Of a stretch of DNA of 64,000 nt, positions 52,567 to 61,322 are shown piece by piece (position 1 is the first letter of the stretch; every line of letters begins with the position of its first letter). Source of the stretch: CAYVQZ01 sp964453435 (GTDB lineage: Bacteria > Abyssobacteria > SURF-5); assembly GCA_964453435.1 (NCBI GenBank), contig CAYVQZ010000015.1, positions 1 through 64,000 on the forward strand, given 5' to 3'. A program made the translations under genes and the position numbers. Under the pieces are notes generated by a model. That model ran no database searches. It was not told the DNA's origin and saw only the letters and a program-made list of their open reading frames with translations.

Positions 52567-53688
52567 TCAGCGGTCCACGCAGATTCTTTTCGAACGGTGA
52601 GTTTCGATGGCGACTTCGATCAGGTGACTGAGCAATTCCGTGAAACTCATGCCCATGGCACGGGCCGCCTTCGGGAAAAGAGAAAGCTCGGTGAGTCCCG
52701 GAATGGTGTTTGTCTCGAGGACGTACAGCGACTCTCCGCTCAAGATCATGTCGGTTCTCGACAGGCCGCCGCATCCGAGTGCTTCATGCGTCTTGACGCC
52801 GAGACGCTGGGCCTTCCTCGTGACCTTTACATCGAGCCGCGCCGGAGAAATCTCATCCGAACCACCCGGAGTATACTTGGCCTTATAATCAAAAAATTTT
52901 GAAGTCCTCGGCGCTATCTCAACCAGCGGCAGCGCAGTCGGTTTTTCACCCGGCTTGTTTCCGAGCACGGGACTGGTTAGCTCTTTTCCCGAGATAAACT
53001 CCTCGATGAGCGCGCTCCGGCCATAGCGAAGCGCCAAGTCAACGGCCGGGCAGAGCGCCTTTTTCTCGGAAACGATTTCCATCCCGACGCTCGAGCCAAG
53101 TCGGGGCGGCTTGGTCACGCAGGGAAATCCGAGCTTCTCCTCCACCCGGTCAACCAATGAGTTCTTTCCCGTCTGCCATTCGCGCTCTTCAACAACCACA
53201 AACCGAGGAGTGGGAATACGATGATATCTGTAAATCTGCTTGCATCTTATCTTGTTCATCGAAATGGCGCTCGATTCAACATCCGAACCCGTATACGGCA
53301 GGTCAAGCACTTCCAGCAATCCCTGTATCGTGCCGTCCTCCCCGTATGGGCCATGCATCGCAAGGAAGACAACATCGACCTTTTCGGAAATCGTACGGCT
53401 CAAGGCCTTGCCGGTTGAAACCGGCTCCAGGTCTCCGCCACGGGACTTCTCATCCACGTATTTGGGCAAGAGTTTTGCCACCGCGCACCCATCAGTCAGG
53501 TAACCCTTCGGTATTACCCACGCGCCTTCACGGGTTATCGTTATCGGCTTGACGTTATACTTGTGAAGGTCGAGATTTTTGACAACCATCTGCCCCGACG
53601 CCACCGATATCTCGTGTTCGGCCGTTCGTCCACCCATCAGAACCGCAACGTTAATTTTCCTCGCCTTCACGCGCACGTTCCTTTCCAC
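52567..53688 (-). CDS. ddl: D-alanine-D-alanine ligase
   Basis: The 373-residue enzyme joins two D-alanines for peptidoglycan. Motifs are VLMGGRTAEHEISVASG, FLAMHGPYGEDGTIQGLLE, TKPPRLGSSVGM, IEEFISGKELTSPVLG, GGLSRTDMIL and LETNTIPGLTELSLFPKAA. It is clearly the housekeeping ligase, in contrast to the diverged ATP-grasp pair of the kamA operon. The frame starts at 53688; GTG 53670 has a better-spaced AAAGGA before it. It lies 151 bases after dapF on the same strand. Confidence 0.93.
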   Translation of the reverse strand: MERNVRVKARKINVAVLMGGRTAEHEISVASGQMVVKNLDLHKYNVKPITITREGAWVIPKGYLTDGCAVAKLLPKYVDEKSRGGDLEPVSTGKALSRTISEKVDVVFLAMHGPYGEDGTIQGLLEVLDLPYTGSDVESSAISMNKIRCKQIYRYHRIPTPRFVVVEEREWQTGKNSLVDRVEEKLGFPCVTKPPRLGSSVGMEIVSEKKALCPAVDLALRYGRSALIEEFISGKELTSPVLGNKPGEKPTALPLVEIAPRTSKFFDYKAKYTPGGSDEISPARLDVKVTRKAQRLGVKTHEALGCGGLSRTDMILSGESLYVLETNTIPGLTELSLFPKAARAMGMSFTELLSHLIEVAIETHRSKRICVDR

Positions 53689-53839
53689 TCCCGAAACGGG
53701 GTACCGCTAAGCGTTCCTTCTACTGCCGCACTGGCGCTGCGCTCCGCGAAAAGCGACTCGATACCACGAACCGCCGAATTCATGAGTTTTTGCCGCCATT
53801 TCCACACCTGTCCCCAAAGCGTGCTTTAAAGACGGCTCG

Positions 53840-54670
53840 TCAATCGGGCCATTCGCCCCTAAACGCTTCTTCGGCAGGTCCGCTCATGGTAACGCCGCCT
53901 GTCTCCGGCCACGAAATCCGGAGATACCCAAGCGGCACATGCACATTTACGATCCGGCCGGTAAAACCGTTCTTGATGGACGCGACCGCGGATGCCGACG
54001 ACCCGCTGCCGGACGCCAAAGTCTCGCCGCACCCGCGTTCCCAGATTCTCATGCGGATATTGTTTCGGTCAATGACCTGAACAAATTCGACATTGGTCCC
54101 ATTCGGAAACGATGGGTGCCGCTCCATCTTCGGACCGATTTCGGACAGCGGGATGCCGGAGACGTCATCGACGAAAATGACGGCGTGCGGATTACCCGTT
54201 GACAGGGCGGTAATTCTGAACGTTGCTCCGTCGACCTGAAGCAGTTCATTGACGACCTCGCCCTCTTTGCCGAGCATGGGTATTTCCGAACGCAGGAACT
54301 TCGGCCTGCCCATATCGACGCTGACCTCCTTGACCTGCCCGCCTTCAACGGTCAACACCTGCCGGTTGAGGCCGGCGAGCGTCTCCACCACGAAATCGGT
54401 GCTCCGGGTGAGCCCATGCTCGTAGACATACTTGGAAAGGCAGCGAATCCCGTTGCCGCACGTTTCCGCCAGGCTGCCGTCCGAGTTAATATAATGCATC
54501 CTGAAGTCGGCCCTATCGGACGGCATGATGACAATCAGGCCGTCGGCGCCGACGCCCGTGCGACGATTACAGATTTTGGCCGCGAGCGCCTGCGGGTCGG
54601 CAATGCTTTCTGCAAAGCCGTCCACAACGACGAAGTCGTTTCCGAGTCCGTGCATTTTGGTGAATTTCAT
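53840..54670 (-). CDS. dapF: Diaminopimelate epimerase, with Ser at one catalytic Cys position
   Basis: The 276-residue protein has MKFTKMHGLGNDFVVVD, TGVGADGLIVI, AETCGNGIRC with catalytic Cys71, and GNPHAVIFVDD. In the second active-site loop, ERGCGETLASGSGSSA, the position normally holding the second catalytic cysteine is Ser220; an uncommon Cys214 occurs six residues earlier. The enzyme epimerises LL- to meso-diaminopimelate for lysine and peptidoglycan synthesis using two cysteines, so this substitution is notable. ATG 54670 starts the first strand; the upstream frame lies inside the HAD gene and is not coding. It is 13 bases after the HAD gene. Confidence 0.88.
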   Translation of the reverse strand: MKFTKMHGLGNDFVVVDGFAESIADPQALAAKICNRRTGVGADGLIVIMPSDRADFRMHYINSDGSLAETCGNGIRCLSKYVYEHGLTRSTDFVVETLAGLNRQVLTVEGGQVKEVSVDMGRPKFLRSEIPMLGKEGEVVNELLQVDGATFRITALSTGNPHAVIFVDDVSGIPLSEIGPKMERHPSFPNGTNVEFVQVIDRNNIRMRIWERGCGETLASGSGSSASAVASIKNGFTGRIVNVHVPLGYLRISWPETGGVTMSGPAEEAFRGEWPD

Positions 54671-54683
54671 GAATCGCCACTCC

Positions 54684-55388
54684 TCATACCGGCGCGATTT
54701 TGAGCAACTCCCGCAAATCGCTAATCTCGTGTTCCGGCAAAGGAATTCCCGAAATCCGCTCTTGCCGCTGACGGTTAATCCATACCATTTCAATGCCGGC
54801 GTTCCTGGCGCCGAGGATGTCGGTGTATTGCCCATCGCCGACATACAGCATTTCGCCGTTCTTGCAGCCCGCCGCCTTCGCGGCGGCATAGAAGATTTCC
54901 GGCGCCGGTTTCTCGTATCCCACCTCGCGCGCGTACACGGAAACAGTGAAGTACTTGCCGATCTCCAATGACCGGAGTGTGCTCGACCCGTTCGAAATGA
55001 GCCCCAGCTTATAGACGGAAGCAAGCTTCGGAACAACCTCGAGAGCGTCTTCAAACACGGTCAGCGTTTTATTCCTGAAAAGCCCGTATAGCTGACCCAT
55101 CTCGCCCGCAAGGTCACTGTCGAAAATATCCACCGACTCCAAAACAGCACGCATGCATTCTCTGTACCAATCTCTCAGAGGCAGGCCGGTGTCCCCATGC
55201 TGAATGTACGTTGCCAGACGCGCGCGCCTGAACGTCTCGGCATCGAGTACGCCCGCCAATTCCCGATATTTTCGGCACGCATGCTCGAGCGCTTTGCCAA
55301 AAGCGTGTTCGGCGTCCGCCTCATAATCCACCAGCGTGCAGTCAACATCGAAATAGATTATTTTGTGCCGTCGTCCCACTTGCTCCAT
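54684..55388 (-). CDS. HAD-family hydrolase
   Basis: The 234-residue phosphatase-like protein has motif I IIYFDVDCTLVDYEAD, motif II LGLISNGSS, motif III lysine in GYEKPAPEIF and motif IV LYVGDGQYTDILGARNAG. The cap domain is of the YjjG/5'-nucleotidase type. A phosphorylated small molecule such as a nucleotide or sugar phosphate is the expected substrate, unspecified. Its start overlaps the methyltransferase end by 31 bases, and dapF follows after 13 bases. Confidence 0.88.
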   Translation of the reverse strand: MEQVGRRHKIIYFDVDCTLVDYEADAEHAFGKALEHACRKYRELAGVLDAETFRRARLATYIQHGDTGLPLRDWYRECMRAVLESVDIFDSDLAGEMGQLYGLFRNKTLTVFEDALEVVPKLASVYKLGLISNGSSTLRSLEIGKYFTVSVYAREVGYEKPAPEIFYAAAKAAGCKNGEMLYVGDGQYTDILGARNAGIEMVWINRQRQERISGIPLPEHEISDLRELLKIAPV

Positions 55389-56281
55389 CTCTTTTGTTTC
55401 GCGGCAACGATAAGCAGCTTCCGGTCAGACTCCGAGTATCCTCGAAAATCGTACCATCCGTACTGCTCAACAACTTCTAAACCGCATGAATTCAACAGGC
55501 GCAATAATTCCTCCGCAGTCAAAAGCAAGAAAGTCTCGCTTCTCCGGTTGCACAGATGACCCCACTCGTCATAATATGTGTAATCGATTGAGAACCGGTT
55601 CATGCCCTCCCCATTTTCTGCAGTCACCGGCCTGAGGCTGTGAGCCCTCATAAGTGTTCCCGTAACGTCTGACAGCAGGAGATCAGGAACTTCATGGCTC
55701 GGATATTGTGAGAGGGCGTCTCGCAATTCCGAGTCAACCGAAACAACGTCCAGCACGAGTTTGCCCTCCAGACCCAAGTACAATGCAATTTGGTTCAAAG
55801 CGCGTCTCAAGTTTACTTCCGAACCAGTCTGGAAAATCGTGTTCGATGAACAAATCGCGCAGGCAAATGCTCTTCTGAAAGGCAAAGCCGACATATCAGC
55901 TTGAACCAGAGTGATCCTCTCACGAGTTTCAAGCGGCTCTCTGGAAAGGTTTTGGCGGAACCGCCGCAGCACATTTGCGCAAATGTCGGCCGCCACAACG
56001 GAGATGCCGCTCCGGGCAAGTGGGATCGCCAACCTGCCGGTCCCGCATCCCAACTCGAGCACGGGCCCGCCAAACCGCCCGGCAATCGCAAGAAAAAAAA
56101 CAATGTCATCGACGGCCGCTGCTTGCTCGACGTCGAACAGTCCCGCGACGTCCGGCCAATGTGGCGTCAGAGTGTCACCAGTCATCGATTCGTTGGTCGC
56201 CACTCGATTAGCCCTTTCGGCGGCGGTAATCCACCGACAAATATCCCTTGAAAAATCAGCGTTACGCAGCGGCGAAGTCAC
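55358..56281 (-). CDS. Class I SAM-dependent methyltransferase
   Basis: The 307-residue protein has motif I GPVLELGCGTGRLAIPLARSG, VVAADIC, ITLVQADMSALPF and LYLGLEGKLVLDVVS. It resembles the methyltransferases often found next to ArsR regulators, but has no arsenic-specific cysteines. I place the start at GTG 56281, which has AAGGA eight bases upstream and overlaps the arsR stop as GTGA; ATG 56185 and 56407 are alternatives. Translational coupling with the ArsR gene is likely. The substrate is unknown. Confidence 0.87.
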   Translation of the reverse strand: MTSPLRNADFSRDICRWITAAERANRVATNESMTGDTLTPHWPDVAGLFDVEQAAAVDDIVFFLAIAGRFGGPVLELGCGTGRLAIPLARSGISVVAADICANVLRRFRQNLSREPLETRERITLVQADMSALPFRRAFACAICSSNTIFQTGSEVNLRRALNQIALYLGLEGKLVLDVVSVDSELRDALSQYPSHEVPDLLLSDVTGTLMRAHSLRPVTAENGEGMNRFSIDYTYYDEWGHLCNRRSETFLLLTAEELLRLLNSCGLEVVEQYGWYDFRGYSESDRKLLIVAAKQKRWSKWDDGTK

Positions 56282-56703
56282 TTTTTCTTCCTTGCTCTCT
56301 TGGGGACTGCCGAAGCGTGATTCGCAAGGCGGTTCTTCAGATTTTTCGCCTTTTCCGCTCGCCCTTGACCTCCTGAATCGGTCCTCCCTGTCCCGCGCTT
56401 TTCCCACTTTCCGTCAAGCACTGTGTCAAGGGATTTTCTGACCGTTCGCGCGAACTCCGAACTGCTCATGCTGTAATATACATGTTTTCCGGCGCGACGC
56501 GCTGAAAGAAGCCTTGCCAGTTTCAGTCGCTCAAGATGGTGACATGTCGTCGCCGGAGTAAGGTTGAGATTCGCGGCGAGTTCACGTCCGCACATCGGGT
56601 TGTCTCGGAGAAGTTCCAGGATTCTCAGTCGAGCGGGCTCCGCAAGCACGCTGAACAGATGGGCGGCCTCTCTCACGTTCCTGCTGTTTTTTCTATTCGC
56701 CAC
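56278..56703 (-). CDS. ArsR-family transcriptional regulator
   Basis: The 141-residue protein has a winged helix at residues 12-85: LFSVLAEPARLRILELLRDNPMCGRELAANLNLTPATTCHHLERLKLARLLSARRAGKHVYYSM. There is no ELCVCDL metal box, so it is probably not a classical arsenic sensor. A lysine-rich tail of about 45 residues is unusual. It sits between an MFS transporter gene upstream and a methyltransferase gene that its stop overlaps, suggesting that it controls this unit. Confidence 0.9.
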   Translation of the reverse strand: MANRKNSRNVREAAHLFSVLAEPARLRILELLRDNPMCGRELAANLNLTPATTCHHLERLKLARLLSARRAGKHVYYSMSSSEFARTVRKSLDTVLDGKWEKRGTGRTDSGGQGRAEKAKNLKNRLANHASAVPKRARKKK

Positions 56704-56759
56704 GAAATTCCCCTTTTCCCGGCGAAACCAACGATTAGATGTATATCAAATTATAACAT

Positions 56760-57971
56760 TCAGGCCGTTTCGGCGTCAAGGCGAATGCGGTCTTCGCCCC
56801 CCCTTTTGGCCAGATACACCATGACAAAAAAACCTATAAAGATCACCACCGCCAGGGCCGAGAAGACCATGTTCAAGCCAAAACGCTCGGCTATCATCCC
56901 CGAGAATCCGGACGCGAATGAACCCACTCCGAATGCCAGCGAGAAGTAAAGCCCGTATCCGAGGCCGCGTCCGCGCGGGTCGGTGTACTCGGCGATAAGA
57001 TTGTTGCCGACCGGCTGGCTGCTGAAATGAAAAAGGGCAAATGTCATGGCAATGAAAATAAGCGGAAAATCGACCAGGAAACTCATCAAAACAAGCATCG
57101 GGACCGTCATCAGCATCAGCGCTGCGAAAAGGTGTTCCAATTTAAAACGGCTGGTAAGATGTCCCCCTATGAACTGGCCGACAACACCCACGAGAAGCGT
57201 GATTGTAGCGAAGGTTCCGCCCTTCAACAAATCCTGTCCCTGGAGGAAACCGCCGTTCAGATTTTGCGAAAAATACGTTGGCAGATATGTCGTGACCCCG
57301 CGATAACAGAACCCGACAAGCACTCCGACCAGCAGGAAGAGGGCCAGCCTCGTTACGGAACCGCTGGCGAGACGCTCGGGTAAGAATCTGCCACGCGGGT
57401 TGGACACCTTGACTTCCGATACCTCAAGGGTACCCACACCCATGGCTACCAGGAGGCCGAGAAGGCCGAACCCCAAAAACGACAGTCGCCACCCATACGT
57501 TGGCGAAACCGCAGCCAGCAGCGTGGCAAGCAACGGCGCGAAGGCAAGCCCAAGCCCGCCGCCCATGCCATGGTATCCGAGAGCCTTGCCGATCTGGTTG
57601 ACCTGAGTTGTTATGAGCGTGGTGCCGGCCGGATGATAGAGACTGATAGACGCCCCTAAAGCGGTAAGTCCGACCGCCAGCATGGTTGCCGAGCGGGCAA
57701 ACGCGATAAAAATGCACGAACAGGCGGCCCCGAGAAGATAAACCATGATAATTCGCTTCGACCCGATTCGGTCGGCGATGTACCCGGCCGGCAGCGCCCC
57801 CAGACCGAATGCCAACGCGAGAAAGGTCTGCATCCATCCGGCAGTGGAAATCTGTATCTGAAAGTGAACCACCATCGTGAGCAGAAGCGCGGGAAAAATC
57901 TGCTCGTACAAATGCACCATTGTGTGACTGCTGCCCATGAGGAGAACAATCCAGCGCTCGTTCTTATTCAT
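56760..57971 (-). CDS. MFS transporter, Fsr-like
   Basis: The 403-residue protein has twelve predicted spans and an opening like fosmidomycin-resistance-type MFS pumps, VLLMGSSHTMVHLYEQIFPALLLTMV, then AGYIADRIGSKRIIM (loop 2-3 motif) and GYHGMGGGLGLAFAPLLATL. It is a cytoplasmic-membrane secondary transporter; an efflux role is likely, the substrate is unknown. It heads the run MFS-arsR-methyltransferase-HAD-dapF, with 56 bases to arsR. Confidence 0.88.
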   Translation of the reverse strand: MNKNERWIVLLMGSSHTMVHLYEQIFPALLLTMVVHFQIQISTAGWMQTFLALAFGLGALPAGYIADRIGSKRIIMVYLLGAACSCIFIAFARSATMLAVGLTALGASISLYHPAGTTLITTQVNQIGKALGYHGMGGGLGLAFAPLLATLLAAVSPTYGWRLSFLGFGLLGLLVAMGVGTLEVSEVKVSNPRGRFLPERLASGSVTRLALFLLVGVLVGFCYRGVTTYLPTYFSQNLNGGFLQGQDLLKGGTFATITLLVGVVGQFIGGHLTSRFKLEHLFAALMLMTVPMLVLMSFLVDFPLIFIAMTFALFHFSSQPVGNNLIAEYTDPRGRGLGYGLYFSLAFGVGSFASGFSGMIAERFGLNMVFSALAVVIFIGFFVMVYLAKRGGEDRIRLDAETA

Positions 57972-58335
57972 CGCTTTCCTGTTCCAACGTGATTCGCGGC
58001 ATAGACTGACGAACTGCGCTCGAAACGGACACCCTCGATTCCCGGAACACTTTTACAACCCCCCGCGCCTGTTTCGACCAAATTACAACCGTCGAAAAAC
58101 ACTCACCCCCATTCATCTCCGTTGCCGCCGGACCGGAAGCGACGGGCATATGAGGGTGACGTCACGGCGGATAATGTCTTTCGTTTCTATATAAGCGAAT
58201 GGCCCATTATCGTTTTGACCGATAATGGGCCGCGAACAGTTTCGCTTGCTCTCGTTTGCGCAGATATTCGGGGGCCCGCACAAACGAATTACGGTCACAT
58301 GAAAAACTTATCCTTCCGACAAACCCGGAAAAACA
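57972..58335. other. Gene-free stretch with a hairpin element
   Basis: These 364 bases contain a perfect 12-bp hairpin inside an outer stem (58193-58248) and the perfect palindrome GTGACGTCAC (58156-58165). No coding region is supported. Confidence 0.5.
58193..58248. repeat. Nested inverted repeat, possible structured RNA
   Basis: GGCCCATTATCG (58201-58212) and CGATAATGGGCC (58220-58231) are perfectly complementary with the loop TTTTGAC. Outside them, AAGCGAA (58193-58199) pairs with TTCGCTT (58242-58248). No T-run follows on either strand, so it is not a typical terminator. Confidence 0.6.
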
Positions 58336-58575
58336 TCATCCGCCACTATTTCCTCGAGAATCCGCCTCCGGCTTTATGCTGTGAATTCCGTGCTGTTTCC
58401 CGACGTAGATATTATTCCAATTAGTCTCATCCGGGACGATGCTCGTCAGATGTGATTCCCGCACTGAGGAAATCTTGTTTTCGACGACCTCCGCAATATC
58501 GCGCGGGGAAACGACCAAATCATCCTGTTCCCTGAAAAGCTTCTTCGGGTTATTGTGTTCTTTTCTTGAATTCAT
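58336..58575 (-). CDS. Small hypothetical protein
   Basis: A 79-residue hydrophilic protein starting MNSRKEHNNPKKLFREQDD. The main support is an ideal GGAGGTGAT ribosome-binding site just before ATG 58575. The middle (SPRDIAEVVENKISSVRESHL) may be helical; no family, membrane segment or cysteine is seen. It lies alone between the hairpin element and the glnB upstream region. Confidence 0.6.
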   Translation of the reverse strand: MNSRKEHNNPKKLFREQDDLVVSPRDIAEVVENKISSVRESHLTSIVPDETNWNNIYVGKQHGIHSIKPEADSRGNSGG

Positions 58576-59292
58576 ACCATCACCTCCGAACACAATGGCA
58601 CTCATAAAGTAGTATAAACTCCGAGGTTTGAGATGTCAACACCCTGCCACACCCTGCCACACCCCGGCCCGGCGACTGGGACACCAGCCCCATTTACGGG
58701 GCTTATCCCGGATTTACATAGACAGAGTCAGCTTCGGTTTCCGGAACGCGCTCCGTGTTACTTGGCTGTCTCTTCCGGGCCTTTCCTAAGCAACCCGAAA
58801 TCTCATTGGCACCCCGATGCTTCGGCGACCCGCCCTTCCGTGGCGCGCCAAAACGGTCCCACGAACTGGCGCATTTCGCTTTTTACAGCCGCGGCAGCGA
58901 GCGTGGCGGAAGCATTCATCAAATGGTTTGAAATGCCTGCAATGTGTGCACCTGCTGAAAATAGCGGCATCCCGCCAAAAGGGGAAGGGGATTGGACGGG
59001 CCTTGCTCGCGCAACGGATTTAATATAGAATTACTAGCAATTTCGGTCCGACAACAGGCGTCTTACAAACCAATCTCATTCCTTTCATGCTCCATGGTAT
59101 TTTTCTTGCACTCCCGGACTGCCCGGAGACACCGGTCGGTCTTCGAGACCAAGAAAGGGGACTTATGGCGAATGCAGTGACAGTCGGACAAGTCGGGTCG
59201 GTTTTCGTCATCTTTTCAAGAACCCGGAAACATGTTTGTCCGAAAGCCGGGTCTGCTCTATTGTTCTTGGGACCCGAAAACGAGGTGAGAAT
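58576..59292. other. Upstream region of glnB
   Basis: This 717-base stretch carries a short tandem repeat (CACCCTGCCA copies near 58640-58665) and the sigma-54 promoter at 59095. Several frames stay open (for example 58633-59028) but have no protein-like features. The glnB leader would be about 170 bases. Confidence 0.45.
59095..59110 (+). promoter_or_regulatory. Sigma-54 promoter of glnB-glnA
   Basis: TGGTATTTTTCTTGCA keeps GG (59096-59097) and GC (59108-59109) ten bases apart, with a perfect TTGCA -12 element. Sigma-54 control of glnBA is classical for nitrogen regulation. The predicted start is near 59121. Confidence 0.7.
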
Positions 59293-59631
59293 GTGAAGAA
59301 GGTCGAGGCGATCATCAAACCTTTCAAGCTGGAGGAAGTGAAAGAGGCTCTCTCAAACGTCGGTATCAAAGGGTTGACCGTAATCGAGGTCAAAGGATTT
59401 GGCCGGCAAAAGGGACACAAGGAACTCTATCGGGGAGCGGAATACGAAATAGAATTTCTCCCAAAGGTGAAGCTCGAGGTGGTGGTGCCGGACAGCGAAG
59501 TGGAGAACGTAATTGACACCATTGTTTCCTCAGCGCGGACGGGACGCCTGGGCGACGGCAAGGTTTTCGTGAGCCCTGTCGAAGAAGTTATTCGAATTCG
59601 CACGAGCGAACGCGGCGAAGAAGCGATCTGA
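59293..59631 (+). CDS. glnB: Nitrogen regulatory protein P-II
   Basis: The 112-residue signal protein starts at GTG 59293 (MKKVEAIIKPFKLEEV), with AGGTGA upstream; earlier in-frame starts would add a non-conserved tail. The T-loop has GFGRQKGHKELYRGAEYEIEF, including Tyr51, the residue uridylylated in proteobacteria, and the C-terminal DGKVFVSPVEEVIRIRTSERG binds ATP and 2-oxoglutarate. It reports nitrogen/carbon status to glutamine synthetase and transporters. It lies 111 bases before glnA and behind a sigma-54 promoter. Confidence 0.95.
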   Translation: MKKVEAIIKPFKLEEVKEALSNVGIKGLTVIEVKGFGRQKGHKELYRGAEYEIEFLPKVKLEVVVPDSEVENVIDTIVSSARTGRLGDGKVFVSPVEEVIRIRTSERGEEAI

Positions 59632-59742
59632 TCGGTCGTCCCCCGCCCGGAGGCCAAGGATGTGTGGAAGAGCTTGAGAAGAAGGCGACAAGCCTGTTGC
59701 ACGAGCATTTGGCGTTGCTGAGCTAACAAAGAAGGAGTAAGG

Positions 59743-61161
59743 ATGAAAATGAAGCCCCAAGACGTGCTCAAGATGGTTCGAGAAAACAACGTGGAAATGG
59801 TCGACCTGCGCTTCATGGATTTCCCCGGATTAATGCAGCATTTCGGAATACCGGCCGAAAAACTGGAGGAAACGCTGTTCGAGGAGGGAGTCGGCTTTGA
59901 CGGCTCGAGTATTCGCGGGTGGCAGGCAATACACGAAAGCGACATGCTCGTGATACCTGATCCGGCGACGGCGTATATCGATCCCTTTTACAGGGCCACG
60001 ACCCTCGTACTCCAGTGTGATATCGCAGACCCCATCACGCGTGAGCGATACAGCCGCTGTCCGCGATACATAGCCCAGAAGGCGGAGAACTACCTCAAAT
60101 CCACCGGCATTGCAGACACCGCCTCTTTCGGGCCGGAAGCCGAGTTCTTTATCTTCGATGATATCCGGTTCGACCAGAACCAGCATTCCGGATATTATTT
60201 CATCGATTCGGCCGAGGGAGTGTGGAATTCGGGCCGCCAAGAGAACCCGAACCTCGGGTACAAGCCGCGGTACAAGGAAGGCTATTTCCCGGTGCCCCCG
60301 ACCGACTCGCTCGAAGACATTCGGGTCGAAATGGTGCGCACAATGATGAATTGCGGCCTTGACATTGAAGCCCAACATCACGAAGTGGCCACCGCCGGAC
60401 AGGGCGAAATCGACATTAAATACGACTCGCTGCTGAACATGGCAGACAAGTTGATGCGGTTCAAATACATTGTCAAGAACGTGGCCCGAAAGCACAACAA
60501 AACCGTGACCTTCATGCCCAAGCCACTCTTTGCCGATAACGGAAGCGGAATGCATACGCACCAGAGCCTGTGGAAAGACGGGAAACCGCTGTTCGCGGGG
60601 GACAAGTATGCGGGCTTGAGCGAGAACGCGCTCTACTACATCGGCGGCCTGTTGAAACATGCGCCTGCGTTGACCGCCTTGACAAATCCGACCACAAACT
60701 CGTTCAAGCGGCTGGTTCCGGGCTACGAAGCCCCCGTCAACCTGGCGTACTCCAGCCGCAACAGAAGTGCGGCAGTGCGGATACCGATGTATTCACCGAG
60801 TCCGAAAGCAAAACGAGTCGAATATCGTCCGCCCGACCCGTCATGCAACCCATATCTCGCCTTCTCCGCCATGCTGATGGCCGGACTGGACGGGATACAA
60901 AACAAAATAGACCCCGGCTCCCCTCTCGACAAGAATATCTATGACCTCCCGCCGGAAGAACTGGCGCAGGTGGCATCGGTGCCGGGCACGCTTGAAGTCG
61001 CATTGAACCAGCTAGAAGCAGACTCTGAATTCCTCTTCAAAGGCGACGTCTTTACCGAGGATGTGATAAAGACGTGGATAGAATACAAGCGGAAGCATGA
61101 GGTCGACGCATTGAGGCTCCGCCCGCATCCGTACGAATTCTACCTCTATTTCGACGTTTAA
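59743..61161 (+). CDS. glnA: Glutamine synthetase, type I
   Basis: The 472-residue enzyme makes glutamine from glutamate, ammonia and ATP. Motifs are VGFDGSSIRGW near residue 50, GPEAEFFIFDD, AGQGEIDIKYD, NGSGMHTHQSLW, NPTTNSFKRLVPGYEAPVNLAYSSRNRSAAVRIP and EYRPPDPSCNPYLAFSAMLMAG. DKNIYDLPPEE near residue 400 contains the tyrosine adenylylated in the enterobacterial enzyme, suggesting GlnE-type control. GAAGGAGTAAGG precedes ATG 59743. It is cotranscribed with glnB. Confidence 0.97.
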   Translation: MKMKPQDVLKMVRENNVEMVDLRFMDFPGLMQHFGIPAEKLEETLFEEGVGFDGSSIRGWQAIHESDMLVIPDPATAYIDPFYRATTLVLQCDIADPITRERYSRCPRYIAQKAENYLKSTGIADTASFGPEAEFFIFDDIRFDQNQHSGYYFIDSAEGVWNSGRQENPNLGYKPRYKEGYFPVPPTDSLEDIRVEMVRTMMNCGLDIEAQHHEVATAGQGEIDIKYDSLLNMADKLMRFKYIVKNVARKHNKTVTFMPKPLFADNGSGMHTHQSLWKDGKPLFAGDKYAGLSENALYYIGGLLKHAPALTALTNPTTNSFKRLVPGYEAPVNLAYSSRNRSAAVRIPMYSPSPKAKRVEYRPPDPSCNPYLAFSAMLMAGLDGIQNKIDPGSPLDKNIYDLPPEELAQVASVPGTLEVALNQLEADSEFLFKGDVFTEDVIKTWIEYKRKHEVDALRLRPHPYEFYLYFDV

Positions 61162-61322
61162 CCGCTTACGAGGCATCCGGAAGATATGTCCGGCGAATGC
61201 AACGACCGCATCCGCCTGCGGGGAAAGCGCCGTGAGGAGAACTCCACAACGGGAACTGTCGGAAACACGTTCAGAGAATGCAGACGCAAGGAAACGTATC
61301 GAATGAGCGCTTCTCGGCGGGT

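Noticed and set aside
58633..58670. Short tandem CACCCTGCCA copies considered as a CRISPR or minisatellite
   Set aside because: Only about two and a half contiguous units without spacers. No cas genes are in the window.
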